Below are positions 8,403-16,141 of a stretch of DNA of 64,000 nucleotides, one piece after another. A program made the translations under genes and the position numbers. Positions within the stretch are counted from its first letter, which is position 1. The number at the start of each line of letters is the position of its first letter. The stretch is taken from assembly GCA_030041435.1 (NCBI GenBank), contig JASHNW010000042.1:94569-158568 (forward strand), read 5' to 3'. Origin of the DNA: Acidobacteriaceae bacterium (GTDB lineage: Bacteria > Acidobacteriota > Terriglobia > Terriglobales > Acidobacteriaceae). The notes below the pieces were generated by a model, which was given only the letters and a program-made list of their open reading frames with translations, ran no database searches and had not been told where the DNA came from.

Positions 8403-8924
8403 CTATTTGATGGCGCCTTCTCTACCGGCCATGCGACGGAGCAGGCCCGCCTGGCCGACGTGATAAGCCTGATGAAACATCATGATGCTGAGAAGCGAAC
8501 CGACGGTCTCGTCAGGTTTTTTGCGCGGCGAGAACGGAGCAGGTTCGGTGAGGCGCTGCGGCGGCATGGACCTGAGACCAGCGCCGATGCGCGCTGAGGA
8601 TTCATCCCAGGCAATCAGCAGCTTTTCGAGCGGCAGAGCCTCAGCGGCATCGTGCAGTTCTGCCGAGCCGCGATGGTAGCGACTGAGAGCCGCTTCTCCA
8701 AGTACGGCCGGCTGGCCAAGGAGCGAGAGCGCCTGCTCGTTGACCCAATCGAGATGGCCCACCACCCAGTTGAGGCAATTGCCGCCGCGGGTGGGCGGGG
8801 CGAGGCTCTCATCGTGCGTGATTCCTTCGACATTGCGGCGCAGGGCTCCGTGGAAGGCTTTCACCTGCTCGCACAGGACATCGACAGCTCCGGGTATTGC
8901 AGGCGTCGTGGCAGCGGTAGCCAT
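8403..8924 (-). CDS. DinB-family metal-binding protein
   Basis: 173 aa four-helix-bundle protein of the DinB/YfiT type. The presumed metal triad is visible as H57 (VVGHLDW) and H151/H155 (FHQAYHVGQ). These enzymes are thiol-dependent transferases or hydrolases acting on low-molecular-weight thiol conjugates; the exact substrate is unknown. AGGAGG precedes the ATG. It follows the MoaD-like gene by 52 bp and fits the detoxification theme of this gene run. Confidence 0.9.
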   Translation of the reverse strand: MATAATTPAIPGAVDVLCEQVKAFHGALRRNVEGITHDESLAPPTRGGNCLNWVVGHLDWVNEQALSLLGQPAVLGEAALSRYHRGSAELHDAAEALPLEKLLIAWDESSARIGAGLRSMPPQRLTEPAPFSPRKKPDETVGSLLSIMMFHQAYHVGQAGLLRRMAGREGAIK

Positions 8925-8976
8925 ACTTCCTCCTGAGGTGAGTGTTGCAGCGGGCCGGCGGAGCCGCGGGCGGGTG

Positions 8977-9285
8977 TCATCCTCCGGCGATGGCGCCGAC
9001 GATTAGGAGCGGTTCCCTGCCCTCGGCAACAGCGTCGGGGAGGGGATCATCGGGTGACTGGTGGGAGATATCTTCCTGGCAGGCGAAGAAGCGCAGGAAG
9101 GCGCGGCGCTGCTGCGTGTCGTGGTCGCGGATGGTTCCGCGCAGCACGGGGTAGCGCTCCTCGAGGACGTCGACGACGCGGCGCAGGGTGACGGGAGGAG
9201 GGACGTCGAGGCGCAGTTCGCCGTTCACCTGCGCGAGGGTGCGCAGGTGAAACGGGATCTCGACGCGGACGACGGGGGAGCTCAT
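8977..9285 (-). CDS. MoaD/ThiS-family ubiquitin-like protein
   Basis: 102 aa. The beta-grasp pattern is visible: [15 protein letters not shown], then [22 protein letters not shown], ending in [10 protein letters not shown] with the terminal Gly-Gly that is adenylated or thiocarboxylated in sulfur carriers. Its ATG overlaps the stop of the BNR-propeller gene (ATGA), so it should be made in step with it. No MoeB/ThiF-type activating enzyme is nearby, so it may serve a pathway other than molybdopterin or thiamine synthesis. The longer open frame upstream is a shadow of the propeller gene. Confidence 0.85.
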   Translation of the reverse strand: MSSPVVRVEIPFHLRTLAQVNGELRLDVPPPVTLRRVVDVLEERYPVLRGTIRDHDTQQRRAFLRFFACQEDISHQSPDDPLPDAVAEGREPLLIVGAIAGG

Positions 9286-10451
9286 GGCAGCGTCTGCACC
9301 TCGACGGAGAGCACGGCGGGCAGGTCGCGGACGATGGGCTGCCAGCTGTCGCCGGCGTCGGGCGAGACGTAGACCTGGCCGCCGGTGGTGCCGAAGTAAA
9401 TGCCGCAGTCGTCGAGCGAGTCGACGGCCATGGCGTCGCGAAGAACGTTGACGTAGCAGTTCTGCTGGGGAAGGCCGTTGGTGAGGGCTTCCCATTCGTT
9501 GCCGCCTGTCTTGCTGCGCCACACCTTGAGTTGCCCGTCGAGGGGATAGTGCTCGGAGTCGCTCTTGATAGGGGCGACGTAGATGGTTTCGGGTTCGTGG
9601 GCGTGCACGTCGATGGCGAAGCCGAAGTCGGTGGGGAGATTGCCGCTGACTTCGTGCCAGCTGTCGCCGGCGTCGTCGGAGCGCATCACGTCCCAGTGCT
9701 TCTGCATGAAGAGGATGCCGGGGCGGCGGGGGCTCATCGCAATGTGGTGGACGCAGTGGCCGACCTCGTGGTCCTGATCGGGAAGATAGGGCGAGCGCAG
9801 ACCTTTGTTGATGGGCTTCCAGGATTTGCCACCGTCATCGGTACGAAATGCGCCGGCCGCCGAGACGGCGATGTAGATGCGGTTGGGATCTTTGGGGTCG
9901 AGGACGATGGTGTGCAGACACATGCCGCCGGCGCCGGGCTGCCAGGCGGGGCCGGTGCCGTGGCCACGCAGGCCGGGGAGTTCCTGCCAGGAATGTGCGC
10001 CGTCGGTGGAGCGGAAGATGGCGGCATCTTCGACGCCGGCGTAGACGGTCTCGGCGTCGGTGAGAGAAGGCTCGAGGTGCCAGACGCGCTTGAACTCCCA
10101 CGGGTGCTGGGTGCCGTCGTACCACTGGTGCGTGGTGAGGGGCGCGGCGGCACTGTCGTAGACGAAGCGGTTGCTCTCGCCCGCAGGCCAGCCCTGGGGC
10201 GACTTCTGCTGGCCGCCGCCGGGCGCGTACCAGGTCTTGCCGCCATCGTCGGAGCACTGGATGATCTGGCCGAACCAGCCGCTGGTTTGCGAAACGTAGA
10301 TTCGATCAGGATTCACGGGGGAGCCCTTCATGTGGTAGATTTCCCAGCCGGCGAAGAAGGGGCCGCTGACGTCCCACTGGTCGCGCTTGCCGTCAGCGGT
10401 GAGGACGAAGGCGCCCTTTTTGGTTCCGGCTAACACTCGAACTTTGCTCAT
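9282..10451 (-). CDS. BNR/sialidase-like beta-propeller protein
   Basis: 389 aa with no signal peptide. BNR (Asp-box) motifs recur: [59 protein letters not shown] and [11 protein letters not shown], as in exo-sialidase and photosystem II stability factor-like propellers. True sialidase arginine-triad residues cannot be confirmed by eye, so a glycosidase function is not claimed. It is translationally coupled to the MoaD/ThiS-like gene and lies 30 bp after the VOC gene, inside a tight operon. Confidence 0.88.
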   Translation of the reverse strand: MSKVRVLAGTKKGAFVLTADGKRDQWDVSGPFFAGWEIYHMKGSPVNPDRIYVSQTSGWFGQIIQCSDDGGKTWYAPGGGQQKSPQGWPAGESNRFVYDSAAAPLTTHQWYDGTQHPWEFKRVWHLEPSLTDAETVYAGVEDAAIFRSTDGAHSWQELPGLRGHGTGPAWQPGAGGMCLHTIVLDPKDPNRIYIAVSAAGAFRTDDGGKSWKPINKGLRSPYLPDQDHEVGHCVHHIAMSPRRPGILFMQKHWDVMRSDDAGDSWHEVSGNLPTDFGFAIDVHAHEPETIYVAPIKSDSEHYPLDGQLKVWRSKTGGNEWEALTNGLPQQNCYVNVLRDAMAVDSLDDCGIYFGTTGGQVYVSPDAGDSWQPIVRDLPAVLSVEVQTLP

Positions 10452-10481
10452 GGGTACTCCTTTTGCAAGAAGGCTGCGATT

Positions 10482-10892
10482 TTACATCGGCTTCGAGACG
10501 TTGATCATCCACGAGATGCCGAAGCGGTCGACGAACTGAGCATAGCGTTTGGCCCAGAAGGTTTCCTGCAGAGGCATACCGATCTGGCCGCCTTCGGAAA
10601 GGGGGGCGTAGAGGCGTTCGGCCTCGGCGATGTCGGCGCAGTCGAGGCACACGGCGTAGCCCTGGGGCGTGCGGTAATACTGCGGCGGCGCGTCGGTGCC
10701 CATCAGCGTCTGGTCGCCGACGATCATGCTGACGTGCATGATTTTGTCGGCCCAGTCGGGGCCAACCTGCGCGGCCATGGGGCTCTGACCGAATTTGAAG
10801 AAACCCGCAATGTTGCCGCCGAGCACCTTCTCGTACAGTTTGAAGGCTTCTTCACAGGTGCCGTTGAAGTGGAGGTAGGGCTGGATTTTCAT
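10482..10892 (-). CDS. VOC-family protein, PhnB-like (second paralogue)
   Basis: 136 aa. MKIQPYLHFNGTCEEAFKLY, GGNIAGFFKFGQSP and the end FVDRFGISWMINV are characteristic of PhnB-like proteins with the glyoxalase fold. Despite the historical name, a role in phosphonate metabolism is not implied; members are thought to handle small toxic or antibiotic molecules. Its ATG overlaps the stop of the DUF899 gene by four bases. It is a paralogue of the VOC gene at 7726-8202 but clearly divergent. Confidence 0.9.
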   Translation of the reverse strand: MKIQPYLHFNGTCEEAFKLYEKVLGGNIAGFFKFGQSPMAAQVGPDWADKIMHVSMIVGDQTLMGTDAPPQYYRTPQGYAVCLDCADIAEAERLYAPLSEGGQIGMPLQETFWAKRYAQFVDRFGISWMINVSKPM

Positions 10893-11713
10893 GCAGTCTC
10901 CTTGTGGGTTTGGCGTGCGGGGCGCAGCGGGGATGCGCCGGTTGGATCCTGGTGGTGACAGCAGGATGGCGCCTCTGCGGACGCTGCGTAGCGGTCATGG
11001 TGTTTTACCCAGTCCATCAGGTTATAGCGCGGGCCGGTTTCGTTGCGGCCGTTGGGCGTGAGATCGAGGTACATGTAGGCTCCGACCAGCATTTCGTCGC
11101 CGCGGCCAAACGTGGAATACGTGTGGAAGATCTGTCCGGTTTCATCGCGACAGAAGACGCTGTCGCCAGACCGCTCTTCGACCTCGAAGGGCTGCGTCTT
11201 GTAGTTGTAATACACCTGGCCGGAGGCGATTTCTTCCGGAGTGAAAGAAACGTGGAAGTCGAAATTGAAGTCGGATCCGTACGAGGAAACCCACTTGAAG
11301 CGCCAGCCCATGCGCTTTTTGAATGCCTCGATTTCGTCCAGCGGGGCGCGGGAGACGGAGACGAAGGACACATCGTGGTGTTCGAGGTGGGGGAGGGCGC
11401 CGTCGATATGGTCGGACTTGAAGGAACAGCCGACGCAGCCTTCCTTCCAGCCGGGAGCGAACATGAAGTGCTGCACGATGAGCTGACTGCGGCCCTCAAA
11501 GAGATCGGCCAGGGTTTCTTTGCCGTTGGGGCCGTTGGGGCCGTCGAAGACGTATTCCTTTTCGACCCTCACCCAGGGCAATGCGCGCCGCGCGGCGTCG
11601 ACAGCGTCGCGGTGGCGGGTTAATTCTTTCTCTCTGGCCAGCAGTTCTGTGCGCAGGACGAGCCACTCTTCCTGCGAGACGGCCTGACGAACTTCTGCGG
11701 TTGCGGGGGCCAT
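10889..11713 (-). CDS. DUF899 thioredoxin-like protein
   Basis: 274 aa. Family hallmarks are WLVLRTELLAREKELTRHRD near the start, LFEGRSQLIVQHFMF with PGWKEGCVGCSF (a CxxC pair about residue 95), and a segment with FHTYSTFGRG. DUF899 proteins have a thioredoxin-like fold and occur in clusters with VOC, DinB and DoxX proteins. A redox or detoxification role is inferred. It lies 54 bp after the DoxX gene and overlaps the VOC gene. Confidence 0.9.
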   Translation of the reverse strand: MAPATAEVRQAVSQEEWLVLRTELLAREKELTRHRDAVDAARRALPWVRVEKEYVFDGPNGPNGKETLADLFEGRSQLIVQHFMFAPGWKEGCVGCSFKSDHIDGALPHLEHHDVSFVSVSRAPLDEIEAFKKRMGWRFKWVSSYGSDFNFDFHVSFTPEEIASGQVYYNYKTQPFEVEERSGDSVFCRDETGQIFHTYSTFGRGDEMLVGAYMYLDLTPNGRNETGPRYNLMDWVKHHDRYAASAEAPSCCHHQDPTGASPLRPARQTHKETA

Positions 11714-11767
11714 GTCGGTTTCTCCTTTGCCTGGAGGCAGAGCAATGGTGGACGGAGCTCGACGAGG

Positions 11768-12205
11768 TTAGCTTCGGGGCTTGCGCAGGGGGATGAGTCC
11801 GGCGATGTACGGATCGCGCAGCCAGAGCGAAGCCCACACCAGAACGCCGAAGTATACGGGAAAGAGCGTGTTGCTGAAGAGCGGATTTTCGAGACGCAGG
11901 TTGGTGGCGACCGCGCCGCCGAGATAGCCGGTGAGCAGCAGCGCTCCCAGGACGGCGGTGCGGGGGATGAGGTAGAGGATGGTGCTGGCGAGCAGGATCA
12001 CTCCCAGAGTGACGGAGAGATGCAGCGGCCATCCGGTGCGCACGAAGGCTGCGGCTACGGGTGCGGGCTTTGCGAACTTCATGGCGGCGTCCAACAACAT
12101 GAAGAGCGCGATGAGGGCGGTGATGACGCGGCCCGTCCAGAGACGGCCGGAGGAGACTGGTGCGGAAGCAGTGCCGGAGATGGTGGATTCAGTTGCGGAT
12201 GACAT
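11768..12205 (-). CDS. DoxX-family membrane protein
   Basis: 145 aa from an ATG preceded by AGGAG with nine-base spacing (an upstream in-frame start is weaker). Four membrane segments are visible: VITALIALFMLLDAAMKF, LHLSVTLGVILLASTILYLI, TAVLGALLLTGYLGGAVA and LFPVYFGVLVWASLWL. The MDAAMKF-like end of helix 1 and the GYLGGAVAT motif fit the DoxX-like subgroup. In other bacteria DoxX members take part in membrane redox and thiol-stress responses. It sits between the reductase and DUF899 genes. Confidence 0.88.
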   Translation of the reverse strand: MSSATESTISGTASAPVSSGRLWTGRVITALIALFMLLDAAMKFAKPAPVAAAFVRTGWPLHLSVTLGVILLASTILYLIPRTAVLGALLLTGYLGGAVATNLRLENPLFSNTLFPVYFGVLVWASLWLRDPYIAGLIPLRKPRS

Positions 12206-12237
12206 GGAAATTTTCTCCTGGGGGAGATGGATAACTG

Positions 12238-12777
12238 TCACTGCGGTCGATACGAAAGCATGACGACCCCTGAGCCGAATTGGCGGACGCCAGCGAGGTT
12301 GAGGCGCATACGCGCGTGGAAGTTCGGGAACATGGGATTGCCGCTGCCAAGGATAACCGGATTCAGGATCACTCGATATTCGTCGATGAGGCCTGCCTGG
12401 AGCAAGGAGGACGCGAGGGCAGCGCCCCCGACGACCATGTCGCCGCCCGAGAGCAGCTTGAGGCGGGCGACTTCGGCGGCGGCATTGCCGCGGACCAGGG
12501 TGGCGGGCTTCCAGTCCGCGGACACGAGGGTGTTGGAGAACACAATTTTGGGGAGGCCGTTCATCCGGTCGGCGATCTCGCCAGCAGGAGCCGTGGGCCA
12601 GTGCGCGGCCATGTGCTCGTACGTCGTACGGCCGAAGAGGATGGTGTCGACGGAACGGAGCATTTCGGCCGCATAGGCAAAGAGCTCCTCATCGACGACG
12701 TGCCAGTCGAGCTGGCGGTTGGGGCCTTCAAAGAAGCCGTCGAGCGACATCATGCAGGAGACGATGACTCTTCTCAT
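12238..12777 (-). CDS. dihydrofolate reductase-family protein (RibD C-terminal type)
   Basis: 179 aa. It opens with RRVIVSCMMSLDGFFEGPN, the usual N-terminus of the RibD_C/DHFR-like family. LFGRTTYEHMAAHWP and a stretch with KLLSGGDMVVGGAALASSLL mark the NADPH-binding region, and YRVILNPVILGSGNPMF the end of the fold. It is probably an NADPH-dependent reductase of unknown substrate, not the folate enzyme. The start was chosen at MRRV because of family length; GAGAG lies upstream. There is a 10-bp gap to the upstream secreted protein. Confidence 0.88.
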   Translation of the reverse strand: MRRVIVSCMMSLDGFFEGPNRQLDWHVVDEELFAYAAEMLRSVDTILFGRTTYEHMAAHWPTAPAGEIADRMNGLPKIVFSNTLVSADWKPATLVRGNAAAEVARLKLLSGGDMVVGGAALASSLLQAGLIDEYRVILNPVILGSGNPMFPNFHARMRLNLAGVRQFGSGVVMLSYRPQ

Positions 12778-12787
12778 GCGCTTCTCT

Positions 12788-13513
12788 CTAATTGCCGGCG
12801 TTGGCATCGGCAGTGCCATCCGACCATCGGGCGACGGGAACCATGAAAATGGTGAGGCGATCGGTAACATCGTCGCTCGAAACAATCGGCGAGCCGTCGA
12901 GGTTGGCGCCCCAGGTTTTGCTCATGGCCAGAGGCACGAAGAACATCAGATGGGGATGCCAGTTTCGTACCTGGTCGTTCAGGTAGCCTTGTTTCGACAG
13001 CATGTAGCACATCGCGCCTGGCTCGAGCGCCGGCAGTTTCTTCTGGTTGAATGCGGTCTGGAAGGCGGCGGCAATCTGTGCCTGCGACTTGCCTGCCAGT
13101 GCCAGCCGCGCCCGAAGAAGCACAATCGGAAGATACGTCCTCGCGGCGGCCGCATTGAAGCAGATAGGAGAGCGATTCTTAGGATTCCAGAACTCGGGAT
13201 CGCCAATCGCGGAATCCCAGCCTCGGTCGACGATGCAGACGAAGTCGTTCGTCCCCTGAACGGCAACCTCGAAACCGCTCCGGCCAAGAACCATTACTTC
13301 AGCGCCGTCGGAGATGGATTTCGGAGCGCCGGTCCGCGCGAGGGCGATTTCGGCGTTCCGATCCGTCATCAGGTACTGATCGATCGGGGCCATTGTGGCA
13401 TATTTCGTCTGACTGCTCTGGGCCTGCGTCTCAAAAGCGACAGCAACCACGGCTGCCAGAGCAAAAAGCATCCTGACTCGTTTTTGCGTTTTGGAAACGA
13501 TGCCTTGCCTCAT
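12788..13513 (-). CDS. secreted hypothetical protein in the HxlR operon
   Basis: 241 aa with a signal peptide (RMLFALAAVVAVAFETQAQ). The mature protein carries TDRNAEIALARTGAPKSIS, FVCIVDRGWDSAIGDPEFWN, PICFNAAAARTYLPI and MCYMLSKQGYLND, with three or four cysteines that could form disulfides. I have no named family for it. Its start overlaps the HxlR stop (ATGA), and the reductase gene follows after 10 bp, so it is an integral operon member. Confidence 0.7.
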   Translation of the reverse strand: MRQGIVSKTQKRVRMLFALAAVVAVAFETQAQSSQTKYATMAPIDQYLMTDRNAEIALARTGAPKSISDGAEVMVLGRSGFEVAVQGTNDFVCIVDRGWDSAIGDPEFWNPKNRSPICFNAAAARTYLPIVLLRARLALAGKSQAQIAAAFQTAFNQKKLPALEPGAMCYMLSKQGYLNDQVRNWHPHLMFFVPLAMSKTWGANLDGSPIVSSDDVTDRLTIFMVPVARWSDGTADANAGN

Positions 13514-14055
13514 GCCTGCTTCTCCTTCCCGGGTCTCCGGAGTCTTGCGAACTTGCTGCGTTTAGCCGGCCGCGCCGCGCGCAGGGGCCGCGGCGTGGGG
13601 CCGCCAAGCCAGGGCAGCATGGGTCGCGGATCGCGCTCGACCCAGCGGCGGCGGGTTTCGGCCAGCACGGCGTCGCGGTTGCGGGCCATCTCGGCAATCA
13701 CCGCCGCCGGCGCGCCCGTGTCCTCATGCTGCGCGCCCCAGATGAGCAGATCGAGCATCACGGGGGCCAGGTCGATTCCCTTCTCCGTCAGGCGGTAGTT
13801 CACACGGCGGCCATCCCGGGGGTCCGCTTCGGCCTGGATGATTCCCGCGCCGACGAGGCTGCGCAGCCGGTCGGCAAGGATGTTGGTCGCAATGCCTTCG
13901 CCGGAGTTCGCGAAGTCGTGAAAAGTCCGGAATCCGCGAACCATCAGATCGCGGACGATCAGCAGAGACCAGCGGTCACCGAACACCTCCAGCGACATGC
14001 TCACCGGGCAGCCCGACCGATTGCGGATTGGGCACTCCCCAGCCACGAAAGGCAT
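13510..14055 (-). CDS. HxlR-family winged-helix transcriptional regulator
   Basis: 181 aa. CPVSMSLEVFGDRWSLLIVR with LMVRGFRTFHDFANSGEGIA and ATNILADRLRSLVGAGII is the HxlR wHTH, followed by DGRRVNYRLTEKGIDLAPV. A Cys just before the domain, as in redox- or aldehyde-sensing members such as HypR and YodB, is present (C in SGCPVS). The C-terminal 40 residues are a basic Arg/Lys/Pro tail, unusual for the family. The start at 14055 is preferred over a GTG at 14076 because the latter lies inside the palindromic operator. It heads the run of small enzymes and probably controls it together with itself. Confidence 0.9.
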   Translation of the reverse strand: MPFVAGECPIRNRSGCPVSMSLEVFGDRWSLLIVRDLMVRGFRTFHDFANSGEGIATNILADRLRSLVGAGIIQAEADPRDGRRVNYRLTEKGIDLAPVMLDLLIWGAQHEDTGAPAAVIAEMARNRDAVLAETRRRWVERDPRPMLPWLGGPTPRPLRAARPAKRSKFARLRRPGKEKQA

Positions 14056-14066
14056 CCTGGCACATC

Positions 14067-14087
14067 TCACTTGCACTTTGCAAGTGA
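14067..14087. promoter_or_regulatory. palindromic operator of the HxlR-headed operon
   Basis: Perfect inverted repeat TCACTTGCA-N3-TGCAAGTGA, 12 bases upstream of the regulator's ATG. Its size and symmetry suit a dimeric winged-helix repressor. Binding by the adjacent HxlR protein is inferred. Confidence 0.65.
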
Positions 14088-14119
14088 TCGTTCCAAGAAC
14101 TTCCGGGGAACCGATGAGG

Positions 14120-14140
14120 GGGGCGCGTTCTGCGCGCCCC
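14120..14140 (-). terminator. GC-rich hairpin after the DUF1579 gene
   Basis: GGGGCGCG and CGCGCCCC form a perfect 8-bp stem around a 5-base loop, directly between the DUF1579 stop and the HxlR promoter. There is no U-tract, so it may be only a partial terminator or roadblock. Confidence 0.4.
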
Positions 14141-14152
14141 TGCGGTCGCTAG

Positions 14153-14692
14153 TTACTGCTTCGTGGCCTTGCCGTCCCAGAACGTCGCCCAGTTCGTGCC
14201 GTCGGTGGAGATCTCGTATTTGGTCGTATAGGAAGTGGGCGAAAGCACGGCCACGGTGAAGCGCACCTGCATCGGCATGCCGCCATAGTTGGCATTTCCC
14301 GTCCATGTCCAGGTGCTGCCGTCAAGCTTCCCGGTCAGAGCCACGTGATGACCTGTACTGTCGAAGCGGTCCTCGGTGTAGCTCCCGGTATCAGCGTTGT
14401 AGCCGATGACCTCCATCGAGGTGCCCGAGCCGCCCAGCTCCGCAGGCATAGTGAATTCGCCATGGCCGACGAGGAAGAAGCCGCCCTTCATCCATTCGGT
14501 GTGAGCGGTGTTGGTGAATTTCCCTCCGGAGCCCCACGGCCCCGGTGCGATCGTGGCTTCGGTGGTCCAGTTCCCGGCGAAGGAGCTGAGTTTGGCCACT
14601 TCCGGACCAGGCGCCGGAGTCTCCTGAGCGAATGCGGCCGCACCGGCAAAGATCGCCGCGAGGCAAAGGGTGACAAGTGCAGATCGTTTCAT
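14153..14692 (-). CDS. secreted DUF1579-like protein
   Basis: 179 aa with a signal peptide (SALVTLCLAAIFAGAAAFAQ). The mature part has the lipocalin-like pattern of DUF1579 proteins: LSSFAGNWTTEATIAPGPWG, FFLVGHGEFTM, VIGYNADTGSYTEDRF and a repeat of Trp-rich strands (GSTWTWTGNANYGG). AAAGGAGGG lies just before the ATG. It is expressed alone. The function is unknown; a ligand-binding beta-barrel is likely. Confidence 0.82.
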   Translation of the reverse strand: MKRSALVTLCLAAIFAGAAAFAQETPAPGPEVAKLSSFAGNWTTEATIAPGPWGSGGKFTNTAHTEWMKGGFFLVGHGEFTMPAELGGSGTSMEVIGYNADTGSYTEDRFDSTGHHVALTGKLDGSTWTWTGNANYGGMPMQVRFTVAVLSPTSYTTKYEISTDGTNWATFWDGKATKQ

Positions 14693-14824
14693 AGAACCCT
14701 CCTTTCGGGGTTACCGAACGGAAATCATCATCCCTCCGCGGAGTGTCCCGAACCAGTGAGGATCGTCATCGATGCACGATGACAATTGTCAGGCGCTCAG
14801 ATGGAAGGCGAACAGCTATACTAG

Positions 14825-14936
14825 AGCGGTTTCGGAATACATGCAGACTTTTTTGAGGCTGGTACAGGGTGGCTTTTTCCTGATTAAAGAGCCACTTGAG
14901 TGTGTGCCTTCGGTCTAAACCAATTCCGAAACTGCT
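14825..14936. repeat. dispersed palindromic element, copy B (about 112 bp)
   Basis: Second copy of the element at 5735-5845. Ends are AGCGGTTTCGG and CCGAAACTGCT; with flanks the complementarity extends to CTAG on both sides. The inner stem GTGGCTTTTT/AAAGAGCCAC has changed from copy A but keeps pairing potential through G-U pairs. It fills most of the 326-base gap between the DUF1579 and DUF503 genes; nothing else is recognisable there. Confidence 0.75.
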
Positions 14937-15018
14937 AGAGCCGCGCCCGGCAGCAAGCACCGCGCGTCGGCCCGCCCGCGAATCCCTGCATGCACGCCGA
15001 ACCCTGAAACAAATTCCG

Positions 15019-15324
15019 ATGCCCGTCGCTGCCCTGTACATCGAACTCCGCATTGAGCACGCGCAGTCGCTGAAGGATCGGCGGCAGGTGGTGCGCAGCC
15101 TGAAGGAGAAGCTGGGGCACGGCTTCAATATTTCGATTGCGGAGATGGACGAAACGCCCACGTGGCAGTCGGCGACGCTGGGAGTAGCGGCGATTTCCGG
15201 GTCGCGCGATTATCTGGCCGGGCTGATGCGGGAGGTAGAGAGCGCGGCGGTGCGCATTGCCGCGGACCTGGGCGCCGAGGCGAGCATGTGCTGGGAGTTT
15301 CTGGAGACAGGCGAGGGAGGGTAG
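15019..15324 (+). CDS. DUF503 family protein (YlxP-like)
   Basis: 101 aa from MPVAALYIELRIEHAQSLKD, then RRQVVRSLKEKLGHGFNIS, IAEMDETPTWQSATLGVAAI and a C-terminal amphipathic helix. These are the DUF503/YlxP signatures: a small ferredoxin-like-fold protein usually encoded beside infB and rbfA, suggesting a translation or ribosome-maturation role. Here it is away from that context. The C-terminal eight residues are Gly/Glu-rich. No strong ribosome site precedes the ATG; the upstream in-frame part runs through the dispersed repeat and was not included. Confidence 0.85.
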   Translation: MPVAALYIELRIEHAQSLKDRRQVVRSLKEKLGHGFNISIAEMDETPTWQSATLGVAAISGSRDYLAGLMREVESAAVRIAADLGAEASMCWEFLETGEGG

Positions 15325-15492
15325 CCGGGAATTCGGGACAAGGAGGCCGATTTCTACAGTGACAAAATTCGCAGAATCATGGTCTTTGCCCAATGCCATG
15401 CGTGTATTATGGGACCGTTTCGAATGTGGCCCGCCTCAGCGCAACATCGGGCTGCAATTGTTGTTGGAGTCATCAGGTACCGGGAGGAAGCC

Positions 15493-16044
15493 ATGAAGCG
15501 AATCATCGGGTCTATCGTTGCTGTCGCAGTCTTTGCCCTTCCCGCTGTCGCGCAACACGCGCAATCGCATGCAGCACCGGCGCCGCGGGCACAGTCGCAT
15601 GCAGCGCCGCCGCGGCAGGCAGTGGGCGGCGGGTACATCCCGTCGCATGGGCCGCGCGAGCACACACCGCTGCCTAAGGGCGGTCAGCCGGATCAACCCG
15701 GCCATCCGGCGGCTCCGCACGTGGATGCGGCCACCGGCCGCTGGATAGGACACACCTCGGCGGGCGATGCCAATTACCACCTGGACCACCCGTGGGAGCA
15801 CGGGCATTTCCCTTATGCTATCGGCGCGAATCACATATGGCGGATTGAAGGCGGCGGCCCTGGCCGATTCTGGTTCAATGGGTTCTACTTCAGCGTCGCG
15901 CCGGCCGATGTTGGGTACTGCGATGGCTGGCTGTGGGATTCGGACGACATTATTCTGTATCCCGATCCGGATCATCCGGGCTGGTACCTGGCGTACAACG
16001 TGCGGCTGGGAATTTACGTGCACGTGATGTTCCTCGGACAATAG
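15493..16044 (+). CDS. secreted hypothetical protein, His/Pro-rich
   Basis: 183 aa with a strong GGGAGG ribosome site. A signal peptide (RIIGSIVAVAVFALPAVAQ) is followed by a low-complexity Ala/His/Pro region (AQSHAAPAPRAQSHAAPP, an internal repeat), then an aromatic-rich domain with WIGHTSAGDANYHLDHPW, FWFNGFYFSVAPADVGYC and ILYPDPDHPGWYLAYN. I recognise the type from acidobacterial genomes but no functional family. It is not obviously linked to the ABC genes downstream (97 bp gap). Confidence 0.72.
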   Translation: MKRIIGSIVAVAVFALPAVAQHAQSHAAPAPRAQSHAAPPRQAVGGGYIPSHGPREHTPLPKGGQPDQPGHPAAPHVDAATGRWIGHTSAGDANYHLDHPWEHGHFPYAIGANHIWRIEGGGPGRFWFNGFYFSVAPADVGYCDGWLWDSDDIILYPDPDHPGWYLAYNVRLGIYVHVMFLGQ

Positions 16045-16141
16045 TGGCTTGCACGGGAGGGGAGGGCCGCCGGGCTGCTCCCTTCCCGATTCCATTCATC
16101 GTGTTGCTCGCGTTGGGCGCGGATGCCACACTGAGTGGCAG

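Noticed and set aside
9282..10451. Active sialidase
   Set aside because: Asp-box repeats are present, but the arginine triad and signal peptide of true sialidases cannot be shown, so only a propeller is claimed.
14056..14076. GTG at 14076 as the HxlR start
   Set aside because: It lies within the perfect palindrome and has no ribosome site; the domain does not need the extra seven residues.
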